Shown here: positions 8,026 to 18,059 of the stretch, one piece after another | Position numbering within the stretch: position 1 is the stretch's first letter | Layout: every line of letters begins with the position of its first letter | NCBI GenBank assembly: GCA_963732875.1 | Contig: CAVTBD010000001.1 | Coordinates: forward strand, 62,001 to 126,000 | Length of the DNA: 64,000 bases | Direction of reading: 5' to 3' | Source of the DNA: WHSO01 sp963732875 | Lineage (GTDB): Bacteria > Pseudomonadota > Alphaproteobacteria > SMXQ01 | The notes under the pieces: generated by a model | Databases searched by the model: none | Seen by the model: only the letters and a program-made list of their open reading frames with translations | What the model was told of the DNA's origin: nothing | Program-made: the position numbers and the translations under genes

Positions 8026-9381
8026 ATGCCCGATGCCGCAACCACCCTTCGCCCCCTGATCGCGCGCCCAAGCGGCGCGCTCACGGGCGACGTGCGCGTG
8101 CCCGGCGACAAGTCGATCTCGCACCGCGCGCTGATGATCGGCGCGGTCGCGGTAGGGCGCACGCGCATCGAGGGCCTGCTGGAAGGCGAGGACGTGCTCG
8201 CCACCGCCGAATCGCTGCGCCGCATGGGCGTCGGCGTGGCACGGTGCGACGCCGCGACCTACGAGGTCTCGGGCGTCGGCGTCGGCGCGCTCGCCCAGCC
8301 CGCGGGCGTGCTCGACATGGGCAACTCGGGCACCGGTGCGCGCCTGCTGGTCGGCCTGATCTCGACCCACCCGCTTGCGGCCCACGTGACCGGCGACGCC
8401 TCGCTCTGCAAGCGCCCGATGAACCGGGTGATCGAGCCGCTGTCGAGGATGGGCGCGCGCTTCGACGCGCAGCCGGGCGGCCGCCTGCCGCTGCTGGTCA
8501 CCGGCGCGCGCCTGCCGGTGCCGATCGAGTACCGCCTGCCGGTGCCGTCCGCCCAGGTCAAGTCGGCGATCATCCTCGCCGGCCTCAACGCGCCCGGCAT
8601 CACCACCGTGATCGAGCCCGAGGCGACGCGCGACCATACCGAGCTGATGCTGCAGCACTTCGGCGCCGAGCTCCGCATCACCACCGACCGCGACGGCGCC
8701 AAGCACATCGCGCTCGCCGGCCAACCGGAACTTACCGGGCGCCGGGTGCTGGTGCCGGGCGATCCGTCCTCGGCCGCCTTCGCCACGGTGGCCGCGCTGG
8801 TGGTGCCGGGCTCGGACATCACCATCCGCGGCATCGGCGTCAACCCGCTCAGGGTCGGGCTCTACCAGACGCTTGCCGAGATGGGCGCAGACCTCGAGTT
8901 CAGCAACGAGCGCGAGGACGCGGGCGAGCCGGTCGCCGACCTGCGCGTGCGCGCCTCCAGGCTCAAGGGCGTCGCGGTGCCGGCGGAACGCGCGCCCTCG
9001 ATGATCGACGAATACCCGATCCTCGCCGTCGCCGCCGCCTTCGCCGAGGGCACCACGGCGATGCACGGGCTCGCCGAGCTCCGGGTCAAGGAATCGGACC
9101 GGCTCGGCGCCATCACCCGGGGGCTCGAGCAGATCGGCGCCACCGTGCGCGAGGTCGGCGACAGCCTGACCGTGACCGGGCGCGGCGGGATGCTGCCCGG
9201 CGGCGGACCGATCACCACCCATTACGACCACCGCATCGCCATGTCGTTCCTGGTCGCGGGGCTCGGCTGCGAGCGCCCGGTGACGGTCGACGACGGGCGC
9301 GCCATCGCCACCTCGTTCCCGGGCTTCGCCGAGCTCATGGCCGGGCTCGGCGCCGACATCGGTCCCGCGGACGCGGCGTGA
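8026..9381 (+). CDS. aroA: AroA, EPSP synthase (class II, CP4-like)
   Basis: This 451-residue enzyme joins shikimate-3-phosphate and PEP to give EPSP, the sixth shikimate step. It resembles the Agrobacterium CP4 type: PGDKSISHR, SAQVKSA and RDHTE are present, as is the C-terminal DHRIAMSFLV. Two class II features differ: the CP4 Ala100 position is Gly (GNSGTGAR, Gly102 here), and the NxTR motif reads NPLR. The start at MPDAATT was preferred over an upstream in-frame ATG at 7963 because the family's N-terminus begins near here. The stop overlaps the cmk GTG. Confidence 0.95.
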   Translation: MPDAATTLRPLIARPSGALTGDVRVPGDKSISHRALMIGAVAVGRTRIEGLLEGEDVLATAESLRRMGVGVARCDAATYEVSGVGVGALAQPAGVLDMGNSGTGARLLVGLISTHPLAAHVTGDASLCKRPMNRVIEPLSRMGARFDAQPGGRLPLLVTGARLPVPIEYRLPVPSAQVKSAIILAGLNAPGITTVIEPEATRDHTELMLQHFGAELRITTDRDGAKHIALAGQPELTGRRVLVPGDPSSAAFATVAALVVPGSDITIRGIGVNPLRVGLYQTLAEMGADLEFSNEREDAGEPVADLRVRASRLKGVAVPAERAPSMIDEYPILAVAAAFAEGTTAMHGLAELRVKESDRLGAITRGLEQIGATVREVGDSLTVTGRGGMLPGGGPITTHYDHRIAMSFLVAGLGCERPVTVDDGRAIATSFPGFAELMAGLGADIGPADAA

Positions 9382-10046
9382 GCGCGAAGCCCGTCGTCAT
9401 CGCCATCGACGGCCCGGCCGCGTCGGGCAAGGGCACGCTCGCCGACCGGCTGGCCCGGTATTACGGCTTCGCCCGGCTCGATTCCGGCAGGCTCTACCGC
9501 GCCACCGCACGCCATCTGCTGGATGCCGGCGGCGACCCGGGGGACGCGGATACCGCCACCCGGGCGGCGGAAAAGGTCAGTGCTACCGACCTTTCCGATC
9601 CCGCGCTCGGGCGCGACGAAATCGCGGTCCTGGCCTCGCAAATCTCGGCCTATCCCGGGGTGCGCGCGGCGCTCCTCCAGTTCCAGCGGGACTTCGCCGC
9701 CCGTCCGCCGGGCGGCGCGCCGGGGGCCGTGATCGACGGACGCGACATCGGCACGGTGGTATGCCCGAAGGCCGAGGTGAAGCTGTTCATCACGGCCAGC
9801 CTGGAGGTGCGCGCCGAGCGCCGCCTTAAGGAGTTGCGGGAAAAGGGCGTTCCCAGTATAAAGGCCCGCGTTTTGCAGGACATGCGTGAGCGCGACGCCC
9901 GCGATACCGAGCGGGCCCGATCGCCCCTGAGACGGGCGGAAGACGCTCACCTCGTGGATACCTCCGGCCTGAACGCGGATGAAGCCTTCGACGTCGCCCG
10001 TGCGGTGATCGAGGCTACCCTCCGCGACCCGCCGGCCCCGCGCTGA
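9378..10046 (+). CDS. cmk: Cytidylate kinase
   Basis: This 222-residue enzyme phosphorylates CMP/dCMP to the diphosphates. The P-loop is IDGPAASGKGT, with RLDSGRLYRATA and the CMP-binding IDGRDIGTVVCP following, then the lid region RERDARDTERARSPL. The start is GTG at 9378, overlapping the aroA stop by four bases (GTGA), so translation is coupled. The order aroA-cmk-rpsA is the common proteobacterial one. Confidence 0.96.
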   Translation: MSAKPVVIAIDGPAASGKGTLADRLARYYGFARLDSGRLYRATARHLLDAGGDPGDADTATRAAEKVSATDLSDPALGRDEIAVLASQISAYPGVRAALLQFQRDFAARPPGGAPGAVIDGRDIGTVVCPKAEVKLFITASLEVRAERRLKELREKGVPSIKARVLQDMRERDARDTERARSPLRRAEDAHLVDTSGLNADEAFDVARAVIEATLRDPPAPR

Positions 10047-10170
10047 GATTCTGCAGACCAAGTACCCCGTCGCTTCGGGGGCCACGGCCCGGTGCCGCTC
10101 GGCCCTTTCCAAAGCAGGGACCCGTCATGGTGACGTGGGAGCGACGCGAAGGACGACACTAGGAGAACCT

Positions 10171-11919
10171 ATGGCAAACGTAAACGCCGGTACGGCCGAG
10201 CCGTACTCGACCGGTGAGAATTTCGCCGACCTGCTGGACGAAGCGCTCGCCAGCAACGGCCCCGCCGAGGGCACGGTGCTCAAGGGCACCATCATCGGCA
10301 TCGAAAACGACGCTGCGGTCATCGACGTCGGCCTGAAGTCGGCCGGACGCGTATCGCTCAAGGAATTCAGCGCGCCCGGCGCCAAGTCCGAGCTCAAGCC
10401 GGGCGACGTGGTCGAGGTGTTCCTCGAGCGCTACGAGGACCGCAACGGCGAGACCATGCTGTCGCGCGAGAAGGCGCGGCGCGAGGAGGCCTGGACCCAC
10501 CTCGAGGAAGCCTACAAGGAGAATGCGCGCGTCAAGGGCTCCATCTTCGGCCGCGTCAAGGGCGGCTTCACGGTGGACCTGTCGGGCGCGGTGGCGTTCC
10601 TGCCCGGCTCCCAAGTGGACATCCGACCGATCCGCGACGTCGGCCATCTCATGGGCTCGCCGCAAGAATTCCACATCCTCAAGATGGACCGTTCGCGCGG
10701 CAACATCGTCGTATCGCGCCGCGCGGTGCTGGAAGAGTCCCGCGCCGAGGCCCGCTCCGAGCTGGTGGCCAACCTCAAGGAAGGCCAGGTGCTGGAAGGC
10801 GTGGTCAAGAACATCACCGACTACGGCGCGTTCATCGACCTCGGCGGCGTCGACGGCCTCTTGCACATCACCGACATCTCGTGGCGGCGTATCAACCACC
10901 CGAGCGAGGTGCTGAACGTCGGCGACACCGTGAAGGTGCAGGTGATCCGCTTCAATCCGGAGAACCAGCGCATCAGCCTCGGCATGAAGCAGCTCGAGGC
11001 CGACCCGTGGGAAGGCATCGAGCAGAAGTATCCGGTCGGCGCCCGCCTTAAGGGCCGCGTCACCAACATCACCGACTACGGTGCCTTCGTCGAGCTGGAG
11101 CCGGGCGTCGAGGCGCTGGTGCACGTTTCCGAGATGAGCTGGACCAAGAAGAACGTCCATCCGGGCAAGATCGTCTCCACCTCCCAGGAGGTCGAGGTGA
11201 TGGTGCTGGACGTCGATCCGCAGAAGCGCCGCATCTCGCTCGGCCTCAAGCAGTGCCTGGAGAACCCGTGGCACGAGTTCGCCGACAAGTTCCAGTCCGG
11301 CACCGAACTCGAGGGCGAGATCAAGAACATCACCGAATTCGGTCTGTTCGTCGGTCTGCCCGGCGACATCGACGGCATGGTCCACCTGTCCGACCTGGAC
11401 TGGAAGCGCCCCGGCGAGGAAGCGATCCAGGACTACAAGAAGGGCGACATGGTGAAGGTGAAGGTGCTCGACGTCGACGTCGAGAAGGAGCGCATCTCGC
11501 TGGGCATCAAGCAGCTCGAGAGCGATCCGTTCGAAGGCAAGGCCGGCGAGCTCAACAAGGGCAGCGTCGTGACCTGCACCGTCACCGCCGTGACCGACAA
11601 GGGCATCGAGGTGGACGTGGACGGGGCCCCCGGCTTCATCCGCAAGGCCGACCTCGCCCGCGACCGGTCCGAGCAGCGCACCGACCGCTTCGCCGTGGGC
11701 GAGAAGGTCGATGCCAAGGTGACCCAGGTGGACCGCGCCACGCGCAAGATGACGCTTTCCATCAAGGCGCGCGAGTTCGAGGAAGAGAAGCAGGCGATGA
11801 AGCAGTACGGGTCCTCGGACTCGGGTGCGAGCCTCGGCGACATCCTCGGCGCCGCCATCCGTGCCAACGCCGAGCGCGCCAAGGATGCGGACTCGGACGA
11901 GGAGAAATCCGGGGACTGA
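10171..11919 (+). CDS. rpsA: 30S ribosomal protein S1
   Basis: This 582-residue protein unfolds and binds mRNA on the 30S subunit. Six S1/OB repeats are visible from about residue 28; recurring signatures are KGTIIGI, KNITDYGAFIDLGGVDGLLHITDISW, TNITDYGAFVELEPG and KNITEFGLFVGL, each ending near RISLG. The start at 10171 was taken because AGGAG sits 6 bases upstream and the family starts MAN/MS-like here. A charged tail (DADSDEEKSGD) ends the protein. It follows cmk after 124 bases. Confidence 0.97.
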   Translation: MANVNAGTAEPYSTGENFADLLDEALASNGPAEGTVLKGTIIGIENDAAVIDVGLKSAGRVSLKEFSAPGAKSELKPGDVVEVFLERYEDRNGETMLSREKARREEAWTHLEEAYKENARVKGSIFGRVKGGFTVDLSGAVAFLPGSQVDIRPIRDVGHLMGSPQEFHILKMDRSRGNIVVSRRAVLEESRAEARSELVANLKEGQVLEGVVKNITDYGAFIDLGGVDGLLHITDISWRRINHPSEVLNVGDTVKVQVIRFNPENQRISLGMKQLEADPWEGIEQKYPVGARLKGRVTNITDYGAFVELEPGVEALVHVSEMSWTKKNVHPGKIVSTSQEVEVMVLDVDPQKRRISLGLKQCLENPWHEFADKFQSGTELEGEIKNITEFGLFVGLPGDIDGMVHLSDLDWKRPGEEAIQDYKKGDMVKVKVLDVDVEKERISLGIKQLESDPFEGKAGELNKGSVVTCTVTAVTDKGIEVDVDGAPGFIRKADLARDRSEQRTDRFAVGEKVDAKVTQVDRATRKMTLSIKAREFEEEKQAMKQYGSSDSGASLGDILGAAIRANAERAKDADSDEEKSGD

Positions 11920-11935
11920 CGGCCCGCAAAGGCCC

Positions 11936-11960
11936 GGGGCGGTGCCATCGGCACCGCCCC
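11936..11960 (+). terminator. Candidate hairpin after rpsA
   Basis: An 11-bp GC-rich stem (11936-11946 and 11950-11960, loop ATC) follows the rpsA stop. No T-run follows, so termination would be weak or factor-assisted. Confidence 0.4.
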
Positions 11961-12000
11961 GTCCCGGTATCCGCAGGACACACTTTCAGGCTGAACCGGC

Positions 12001-12912
12001 ATGTCGCTTTCCTCCGATGCCATGGTCGACCGCAGGAAGCTCAAGCGCCGGCTCGGCGTCTGGCGCATCGTCGCGATCCTGGCCCTGGCCGGACTGGCGC
12101 TCGCCCTGCTCGCCCCCCGCGCCAACCTGTTCCCCCGCGACCATATTGCCCGCCTCGACATCCAGGGCATCATCAGCGAAGACCCCTACCGCGACCGGGC
12201 GCTCGACCAGATCGCCGCCGACAGCCACGTCCGCGCGCTGATCGTCTACATCAACAGCCCGGGCGGCACCGTGGTCGGGGGCGAAGTGCTGTTCCACAAG
12301 CTGCGCGAGGTCGCCCGCCGCAAGCCGGTGGTCGCGGTGATGGGCACCGTGGCGGCATCAGGCGGCTACATGACCGCGCTCGGCGCCGACCGCATCTTCG
12401 CCCAGGAAGGCACCATCACCGGCTCGATCGGCGTGATCCTCCAGTCGGCCGACGTGACGGGGCTTCTCAAGAAGCTCGGCATCGAGCCCGAGACCATCAA
12501 GTCGGCGCCGCTCAAGGCGGTGCCGAATCCGTTCGAGCCGCTCACCGAGCAGGGCCGCGCCGCCGCCCGCGACGTGGTCATGGACATGTACCAGCAGTTC
12601 GTGGGCATGGTGGCCGACCGGCGCGGGCTCACCCCCGCCCAGGCCAAGGCGCTTGCCGACGGACGCATCTTCACCGGCCGCCAGGCGGTCGCCAACAGGC
12701 TGGTGGACGCCATCGGCGGGGAGAGCGAGGCCCGGCGCTGGCTGGCCGAGGCCCGCCATGTGCCCCGGAGCCTGCCGGTACGGACCGTCCGGCTCGGCAA
12801 CGAGACCCACGACATCCTCGACCTGCTCGGGCGTGCAACTGGAAAAGCGTTGTTTTCTGAAAGACTTACACTTGACGGGCTAGTCTCGGTTTGGCACCCT
12901 GACCTGAACTGA
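12001..12912 (+). CDS. sppA: Signal peptide peptidase SppA
   Basis: This 303-residue membrane-anchored serine protease degrades cleaved signal peptides. One N-terminal transmembrane segment covers about residues 21-38. The S49 domain shows YINSPGGTVVGGE, the nucleophile Ser120 in GTVAASGGYM, and the general base Lys172 in APLKAVPNPFEP. It is the short, single-domain form usual in alphaproteobacteria. It precedes ihfB, a common arrangement. Confidence 0.94.
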   Translation: MSLSSDAMVDRRKLKRRLGVWRIVAILALAGLALALLAPRANLFPRDHIARLDIQGIISEDPYRDRALDQIAADSHVRALIVYINSPGGTVVGGEVLFHKLREVARRKPVVAVMGTVAASGGYMTALGADRIFAQEGTITGSIGVILQSADVTGLLKKLGIEPETIKSAPLKAVPNPFEPLTEQGRAAARDVVMDMYQQFVGMVADRRGLTPAQAKALADGRIFTGRQAVANRLVDAIGGESEARRWLAEARHVPRSLPVRTVRLGNETHDILDLLGRATGKALFSERLTLDGLVSVWHPDLN

Positions 12913-12992
12913 CGCTGCGGCTACCCGGAGGGGGAGGGTGTGGCGCCACGAAGGGGCCCAAGGTGGTCGCCCCGAACCGCAGAGAGAGCCGC

Positions 12993-13277
12993 ATGACCAA
13001 ATCGGAACTGATTCTGCGCCTGGCCGAGAACAATCCCCATCTCTACCACCGGGATGTGGAGCGCATCGTTTCCGCCATCTTCGACGAGATCACCACCGCG
13101 CTTGCCCGCGGTGACCGGGTGGAGTTGCGCGGTTTCGGCGCGTTCTCCGTCAAGCGCCGCGATGCCCGCGTCGGGCGCAACCCGCGCACCGGCGAATCGG
13201 TGCGGGTTGCGGAAAAGCACGTACCGTTCTTCAAGACCGGCAAGCAGCTGCGCGAGCGGCTCAACGTGGGCGAGTAG
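12993..13277 (+). CDS. ihfB: Integration host factor subunit beta
   Basis: This 94-residue HU/IHF-family protein bends DNA as an IhfA/IhfB heterodimer, helping sigma-54 promoters among others. The family signature GDRVELRGFGAFSVK is intact, followed by the beta-arm RVGRNPRTGESV with the intercalating Pro. The ATG at 12993 has an AGAGAGAG purine run upstream; an earlier in-frame GTG would add ten non-family residues. lapA follows. Confidence 0.95.
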   Translation: MTKSELILRLAENNPHLYHRDVERIVSAIFDEITTALARGDRVELRGFGAFSVKRRDARVGRNPRTGESVRVAEKHVPFFKTGKQLRERLNVGE

Positions 13278-13321
13278 TCCCGCCGCCCCCGCGGGCGGCG
13301 CTCCACCGGCGCGGTGACGCC

Positions 13322-13678
13322 ATGAGATACCTGTTCTGGATCATTGCCCTGCCGATCCTGGCGCTGGCAGGGGCGTTCGCCGCCGCGAACCATGCCGCGG
13401 TAACCCTCAGCCTGTGGCCGCTGCCCTACGATATGGCCATGCCGACCTATGTCGTCGTGCTGGGCGCCTTCGCGCTGGGATTTCTCCTGGCGGCGCTGTG
13501 GATGTGGTTGTCGGGCCTGCCGGTGCGTTTTGCACGCCGCCGCCTCGCCCGCGAGGAGCGCAAGCTCGAGGACGAGAACCACCGCCTGCGCGAGGAGCTG
13601 GACGACGTCCGCGCCCGCGCCGCCCATCGCGACGATGCGGATGCGGCACGGCGCCTGATCGTCGCGGGCGGCGATTAG
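13322..13678 (+). CDS. LapA-domain (DUF1049) inner-membrane protein
   Basis: This 118-residue protein has two transmembrane helices (about residues 4-22 and 42-62) joined by the family loop HAAVTLSLWPLPYDMAMPTY, then a cytoplasmic charged coiled coil (RRRLAREERKLEDENHRLREEL). It matches lipopolysaccharide assembly protein A-like DUF1049 proteins, often found between ihfB and pyrF. Its function in this class is not established. Confidence 0.88.
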   Translation: MRYLFWIIALPILALAGAFAAANHAAVTLSLWPLPYDMAMPTYVVVLGAFALGFLLAALWMWLSGLPVRFARRRLAREERKLEDENHRLREELDDVRARAAHRDDADAARRLIVAGGD

Positions 13679-13759
13679 CGCCATTTCCCCCGCGCCTGTT
13701 CGCGGGCGCGCTTTCGGGCTATAACCCCGCGACACTAAAGGCCGCCGAAGCCGATCATC

Positions 13760-14503
13760 ATGCCGCCACGCCCCGCCACCAGCGCCGACGCCCTCAAACG
13801 GATATTCTGCGCCATCGACACGCCCGAGGCAGCTCGCGCCGAGGCGCTCGCGCGCAAGCTCGCGGGCGCCGTCGGCGGCATCAAGCTCGGGCTTGAGTTC
13901 TTCTCGGCGCAAGGCCCCGAGGGCGTGCGCAAGGTCGTTGCGGCGGCGGGCGGCGCCGAGCTGTTCCTCGACCTCAAGTTCCACGACATCCCCAACACGG
14001 TGGCCGCCGCGGTGCGCGCCGCCTGCGCGCTCGGCCCGCGCGTCGTCAACGTCCATGCCGCGGGCGGCGAGGCCATGATGAAAGCCGCCCGAGAGGCCGC
14101 GCGCGAAGGCGCCACGGCGGCAGGCGTTGCGCCGCCGCTCGTGATCGCGGTCACGGTGCTGACCTCCCTCGACAGCGACGACCTCTCCCGGATGGGCGTG
14201 ATCGGCGGCAGCGAGGAGCAGGTGGTGCGCCTCGCCACGCTGGCGCGCGAGGCAGGCCTCGACGGCGTGGTGTGCTCGGCGCGCGAGATCGGCCCGATCC
14301 GCCGCGCGCTCGGCGACGACTTCATCCTGGTCACGCCCGGCATCCGCCCGGCCGGGGCCGACGTCGCCGACCAGAAGCGGGTGATGACGCCCAAGGACGC
14401 GCTCGCCGCCGGCGCCGACTACCTGGTGATCGGCCGCCCCATCACCGGCGCCGGCGATCCCGCGCGGGCCGCGCGCGCGATCGCGTCGGACGCGGTCGCC
14501 TGA
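13760..14503 (+). CDS. pyrF: Orotidine 5'-phosphate decarboxylase
   Basis: This 247-residue TIM-barrel enzyme decarboxylates OMP to UMP, the last step of pyrimidine synthesis. The catalytic motif DLKFHDIPNTV has Asp71 and Lys73; substrate loop residues appear in VTPGIRP and in the C-terminal YLVIGRPITGA. Length is normal. It lies upstream of trpF with a gap of 8 bases. Confidence 0.97.
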   Translation: MPPRPATSADALKRIFCAIDTPEAARAEALARKLAGAVGGIKLGLEFFSAQGPEGVRKVVAAAGGAELFLDLKFHDIPNTVAAAVRAACALGPRVVNVHAAGGEAMMKAAREAAREGATAAGVAPPLVIAVTVLTSLDSDDLSRMGVIGGSEEQVVRLATLAREAGLDGVVCSAREIGPIRRALGDDFILVTPGIRPAGADVADQKRVMTPKDALAAGADYLVIGRPITGAGDPARAARAIASDAVA

Positions 14504-14511
14504 GCATCCCC

Positions 14512-15165
14512 ATGGCGATCGCGGTCAAGATCTGCGGCATCAATTCCGAAGCGGCGATGGCCGCCGCCGTGAGCCACGGTGCCGCCTACGTCGGGCTGAT
14601 GTTCTACCCGCACTCGCCGCGCTTCCTCGGCCTCGCCGAGGCGGCCGAGCTGGCGGCGCTCGTGCCCGCCGGCGTGAGGCGGGTCGGCGTGTTCGTGGAC
14701 GCACCCGAGGACGTGATTGAGGACACGCTCGAGGCGGTGCCGCTGGAGGCGCTCCAGTTCCACGGGCACGAGACAACGGACCAGATCACTTCGGCCCGCG
14801 ACCGCTTCGGCCTGCCGGTGATCCGCGCGGTCAAGCTCGCCGGGCGCGACGACCTCGCCGCCGCGGCCGCATTTGAGGATGCTGCCGACATGATCCTGTT
14901 CGACGCCAAGCCGCCCTCCGGCATGGCTTACGCGCTGCCCGGCGGCAACGCGCTCAGCTTCGACTGGGACCTGCTCGCCGGCTATCGCGGCCGCAAGCCG
15001 TGGATCCTGTCGGGCGGCCTGCGCGCCCAAAACCTGGGCGAGGCGGTCGCGGTGACCGGCGCACACATGGTGGACGTATCCTCGGGCGTCGAGACCGCCC
15101 CCGGCGTCAAGGACCCCGAGCTGATCGCGGCGTTCCTCGCCGCCGCCCGGGCCATCGACGGGTAG
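14512..15165 (+). CDS. trpF: Phosphoribosylanthranilate isomerase
   Basis: This 217-residue TIM barrel performs the Amadori rearrangement of phosphoribosylanthranilate in tryptophan synthesis. The catalytic Cys is in VKICGI near the start, and the acid is in ILFDAKP. The motif SGGLRAQN and the C-terminal VDVSSGVE bind phosphate. In many alphaproteobacteria trpF is followed directly by trpB; here another gene lies between. Confidence 0.95.
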   Translation: MAIAVKICGINSEAAMAAAVSHGAAYVGLMFYPHSPRFLGLAEAAELAALVPAGVRRVGVFVDAPEDVIEDTLEAVPLEALQFHGHETTDQITSARDRFGLPVIRAVKLAGRDDLAAAAAFEDAADMILFDAKPPSGMAYALPGGNALSFDWDLLAGYRGRKPWILSGGLRAQNLGEAVAVTGAHMVDVSSGVETAPGVKDPELIAAFLAAARAIDG

Positions 15166-15167
15166 GC

Positions 15168-16787
15168 GTGGCCGGGCGCGACGCCGTTCTCAACGAGGCG
15201 CGCGCGGCGCTGGCGCGCGGGCAGTACGACCGGGCCGCCGATATCCTCAGGCCGCTTGCCGAATCGGACGGCAGTGCGGCTCTGGCGGCGGGGTTGCTGC
15301 GTGCCCGCGCGCTGCGCGCGGCCGGCCACATGACCGAGGCGATCGAGGCGCTCCAGCCGGTGCTGGTCCGTGCCGATGCTGCCGGCGACGTCGCGGCGGC
15401 TGCGGGCGGGCTCGCCCAGCTCGGGCTCATCTCCCATCGTCTCGGCGCGAAGGACGATGCTGCGACACTATTCGGTCAGGCGCTCACCCTCGATCCCGCC
15501 CAGCCCGAGGCGGCGGCGGGGCTTGCCCGTCTCCATGCGGAGGCCGGGGACTTCGATGCCGCCCGCGCGGTGCTCGGCCGCGCGCTCGCGGCAGCACCGG
15601 ACTCCCCTGAGCTATTGACCGCGCGCGGCACGGTTCTGGCCGACGCTGGCGATCCCGCCCAGGCCGAGGCCGATCTGCGCCGCGCGCTGGCGCGCGCGCC
15701 CGACGCCGGGGAGGCGCACTCCAACCTTGGCAACGTGCTGCGCGACAGGGGCCGGCTCGCGGAGGCGCGGGACTGCTACGACCGTGCCCTGGAGCTTTTG
15801 CCGGAGGGCGCGCCCGATTATCCCCGCGCCCGGGTCAACCGGGGCGTCGCCTGCCTGATCGCAGGCGATCTGGCCGCGGGCTGGGACGACTACGAATGGC
15901 GCCTGCGCCTGCCCGAAGCGCGCGATACGCGTCTGCTGCCGCCGGCGTGGACCGGCGACGATCTTTCCGGGCGCACCGTGCTGCTCTACGCCGAGCAGGG
16001 CGTCGGCGACGTGATCATGTTCGCGACGCTGGTGCCTGAGATCGCCGAACAGGCGAAGCGCGTGATCCTGTGGGTGCCGGAACGGCTGCAGGCGCTGCTG
16101 GCCCGCTCCCTGCCCGGCTGCACGGTGACGACCGACCCTGGCCCAACCACGCCGTGCCATGAGGCCGACGTCGCCCTCGCGCTGGGATCGCTGCCGCGCC
16201 TGCTGCGCCCCGACGCCGACGCCTTTACCGGCACCGGCCCGACCGAACAACAGCCGTTCCTGGTCGCCGATGCCGCCAAGGCTGGCGCGTGGCGCGAACG
16301 TCTGAAAGCCGCGACCGGCGGCGCGCCCGCCATCGGCCTTTCCTGGCGCGGCGGCGCGACCCACTGGGACCGCAGCTTGCGCGCGAGCGGCCCCGACGAC
16401 TGGCGCGAGCTGCTGGCCGCGCCCGGCACGCACTGGGTGCCGCTGCAATACGGCATGACCGAAGACGAGCGCGCGGGCTTCGCCGCGCTAGCGCCCGGCC
16501 GGTTCCACGCGTTCGACGGTACCGGCGCCGACCTCGACGGGCTCGCGGCGCTGGCCACCGCGCTCGACCTCGTGATCTCCATGGACAATTCGACGGTACA
16601 CGTCGCCGCCGCGCTCGGCCGCCCGACCGTTACCTTGGTACCTCACGTACCGACCTGGCGCTGGCAGCTCGACGGCGACCAGAGCCCCTGGTACCCGACC
16701 ATGATGCTCGCCCGGCAGGCGCCCGGAACCCCTTGGCGAGACGTGATTTCCGGGCTATCGCGGCTGGTCGCGCGGCGGACGGCGTAA
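15168..16787 (+). CDS. TPR protein with glycosyltransferase-9-like C-terminus
   Basis: This 539-residue protein starts with GTG two bases after the trpF stop. Residues 1 to about 230 hold roughly six TPR-type repeats (for example AHSNLGNVLRDRGRLAEARDCYDRALEL). The C-terminal half includes RTVLLYAEQGVGDVIMFATL, then LAALATALDLVISMDNSTVHVAAALGRPT, which resembles the ADP-heptose/O-GlcNAc type donor site of TPR-glycosyltransferase proteins. The acceptor is unknown. Its place inside the trp cluster is unusual, and it may be unrelated to tryptophan synthesis. Confidence 0.8.
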   Translation: MAGRDAVLNEARAALARGQYDRAADILRPLAESDGSAALAAGLLRARALRAAGHMTEAIEALQPVLVRADAAGDVAAAAGGLAQLGLISHRLGAKDDAATLFGQALTLDPAQPEAAAGLARLHAEAGDFDAARAVLGRALAAAPDSPELLTARGTVLADAGDPAQAEADLRRALARAPDAGEAHSNLGNVLRDRGRLAEARDCYDRALELLPEGAPDYPRARVNRGVACLIAGDLAAGWDDYEWRLRLPEARDTRLLPPAWTGDDLSGRTVLLYAEQGVGDVIMFATLVPEIAEQAKRVILWVPERLQALLARSLPGCTVTTDPGPTTPCHEADVALALGSLPRLLRPDADAFTGTGPTEQQPFLVADAAKAGAWRERLKAATGGAPAIGLSWRGGATHWDRSLRASGPDDWRELLAAPGTHWVPLQYGMTEDERAGFAALAPGRFHAFDGTGADLDGLAALATALDLVISMDNSTVHVAAALGRPTVTLVPHVPTWRWQLDGDQSPWYPTMMLARQAPGTPWRDVISGLSRLVARRTA

Positions 16788-16790
16788 GCA

Positions 16791-16819
16791 TTGGCACGGG
16801 CAGACCGTGCCGCTATAGT
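16791..16819 (+). promoter_or_regulatory. Sigma-70 type promoter for trpBA-accD
   Basis: TTGGCA (16791-16796), 17-base spacer, TATAGT (16814-16819), ending 25 bases before the trpB ATG. Both hexamers match the consensus at five positions out of six or close to it. No attenuator or leader peptide fits in the short leader. Confidence 0.65.
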
Positions 16820-16844
16820 CGCCCCCGCGAAAGAGCCGAGACCT

Positions 16845-18055
<1,211 letters not shown>

Positions 18056-18059
<4 letters not shown>

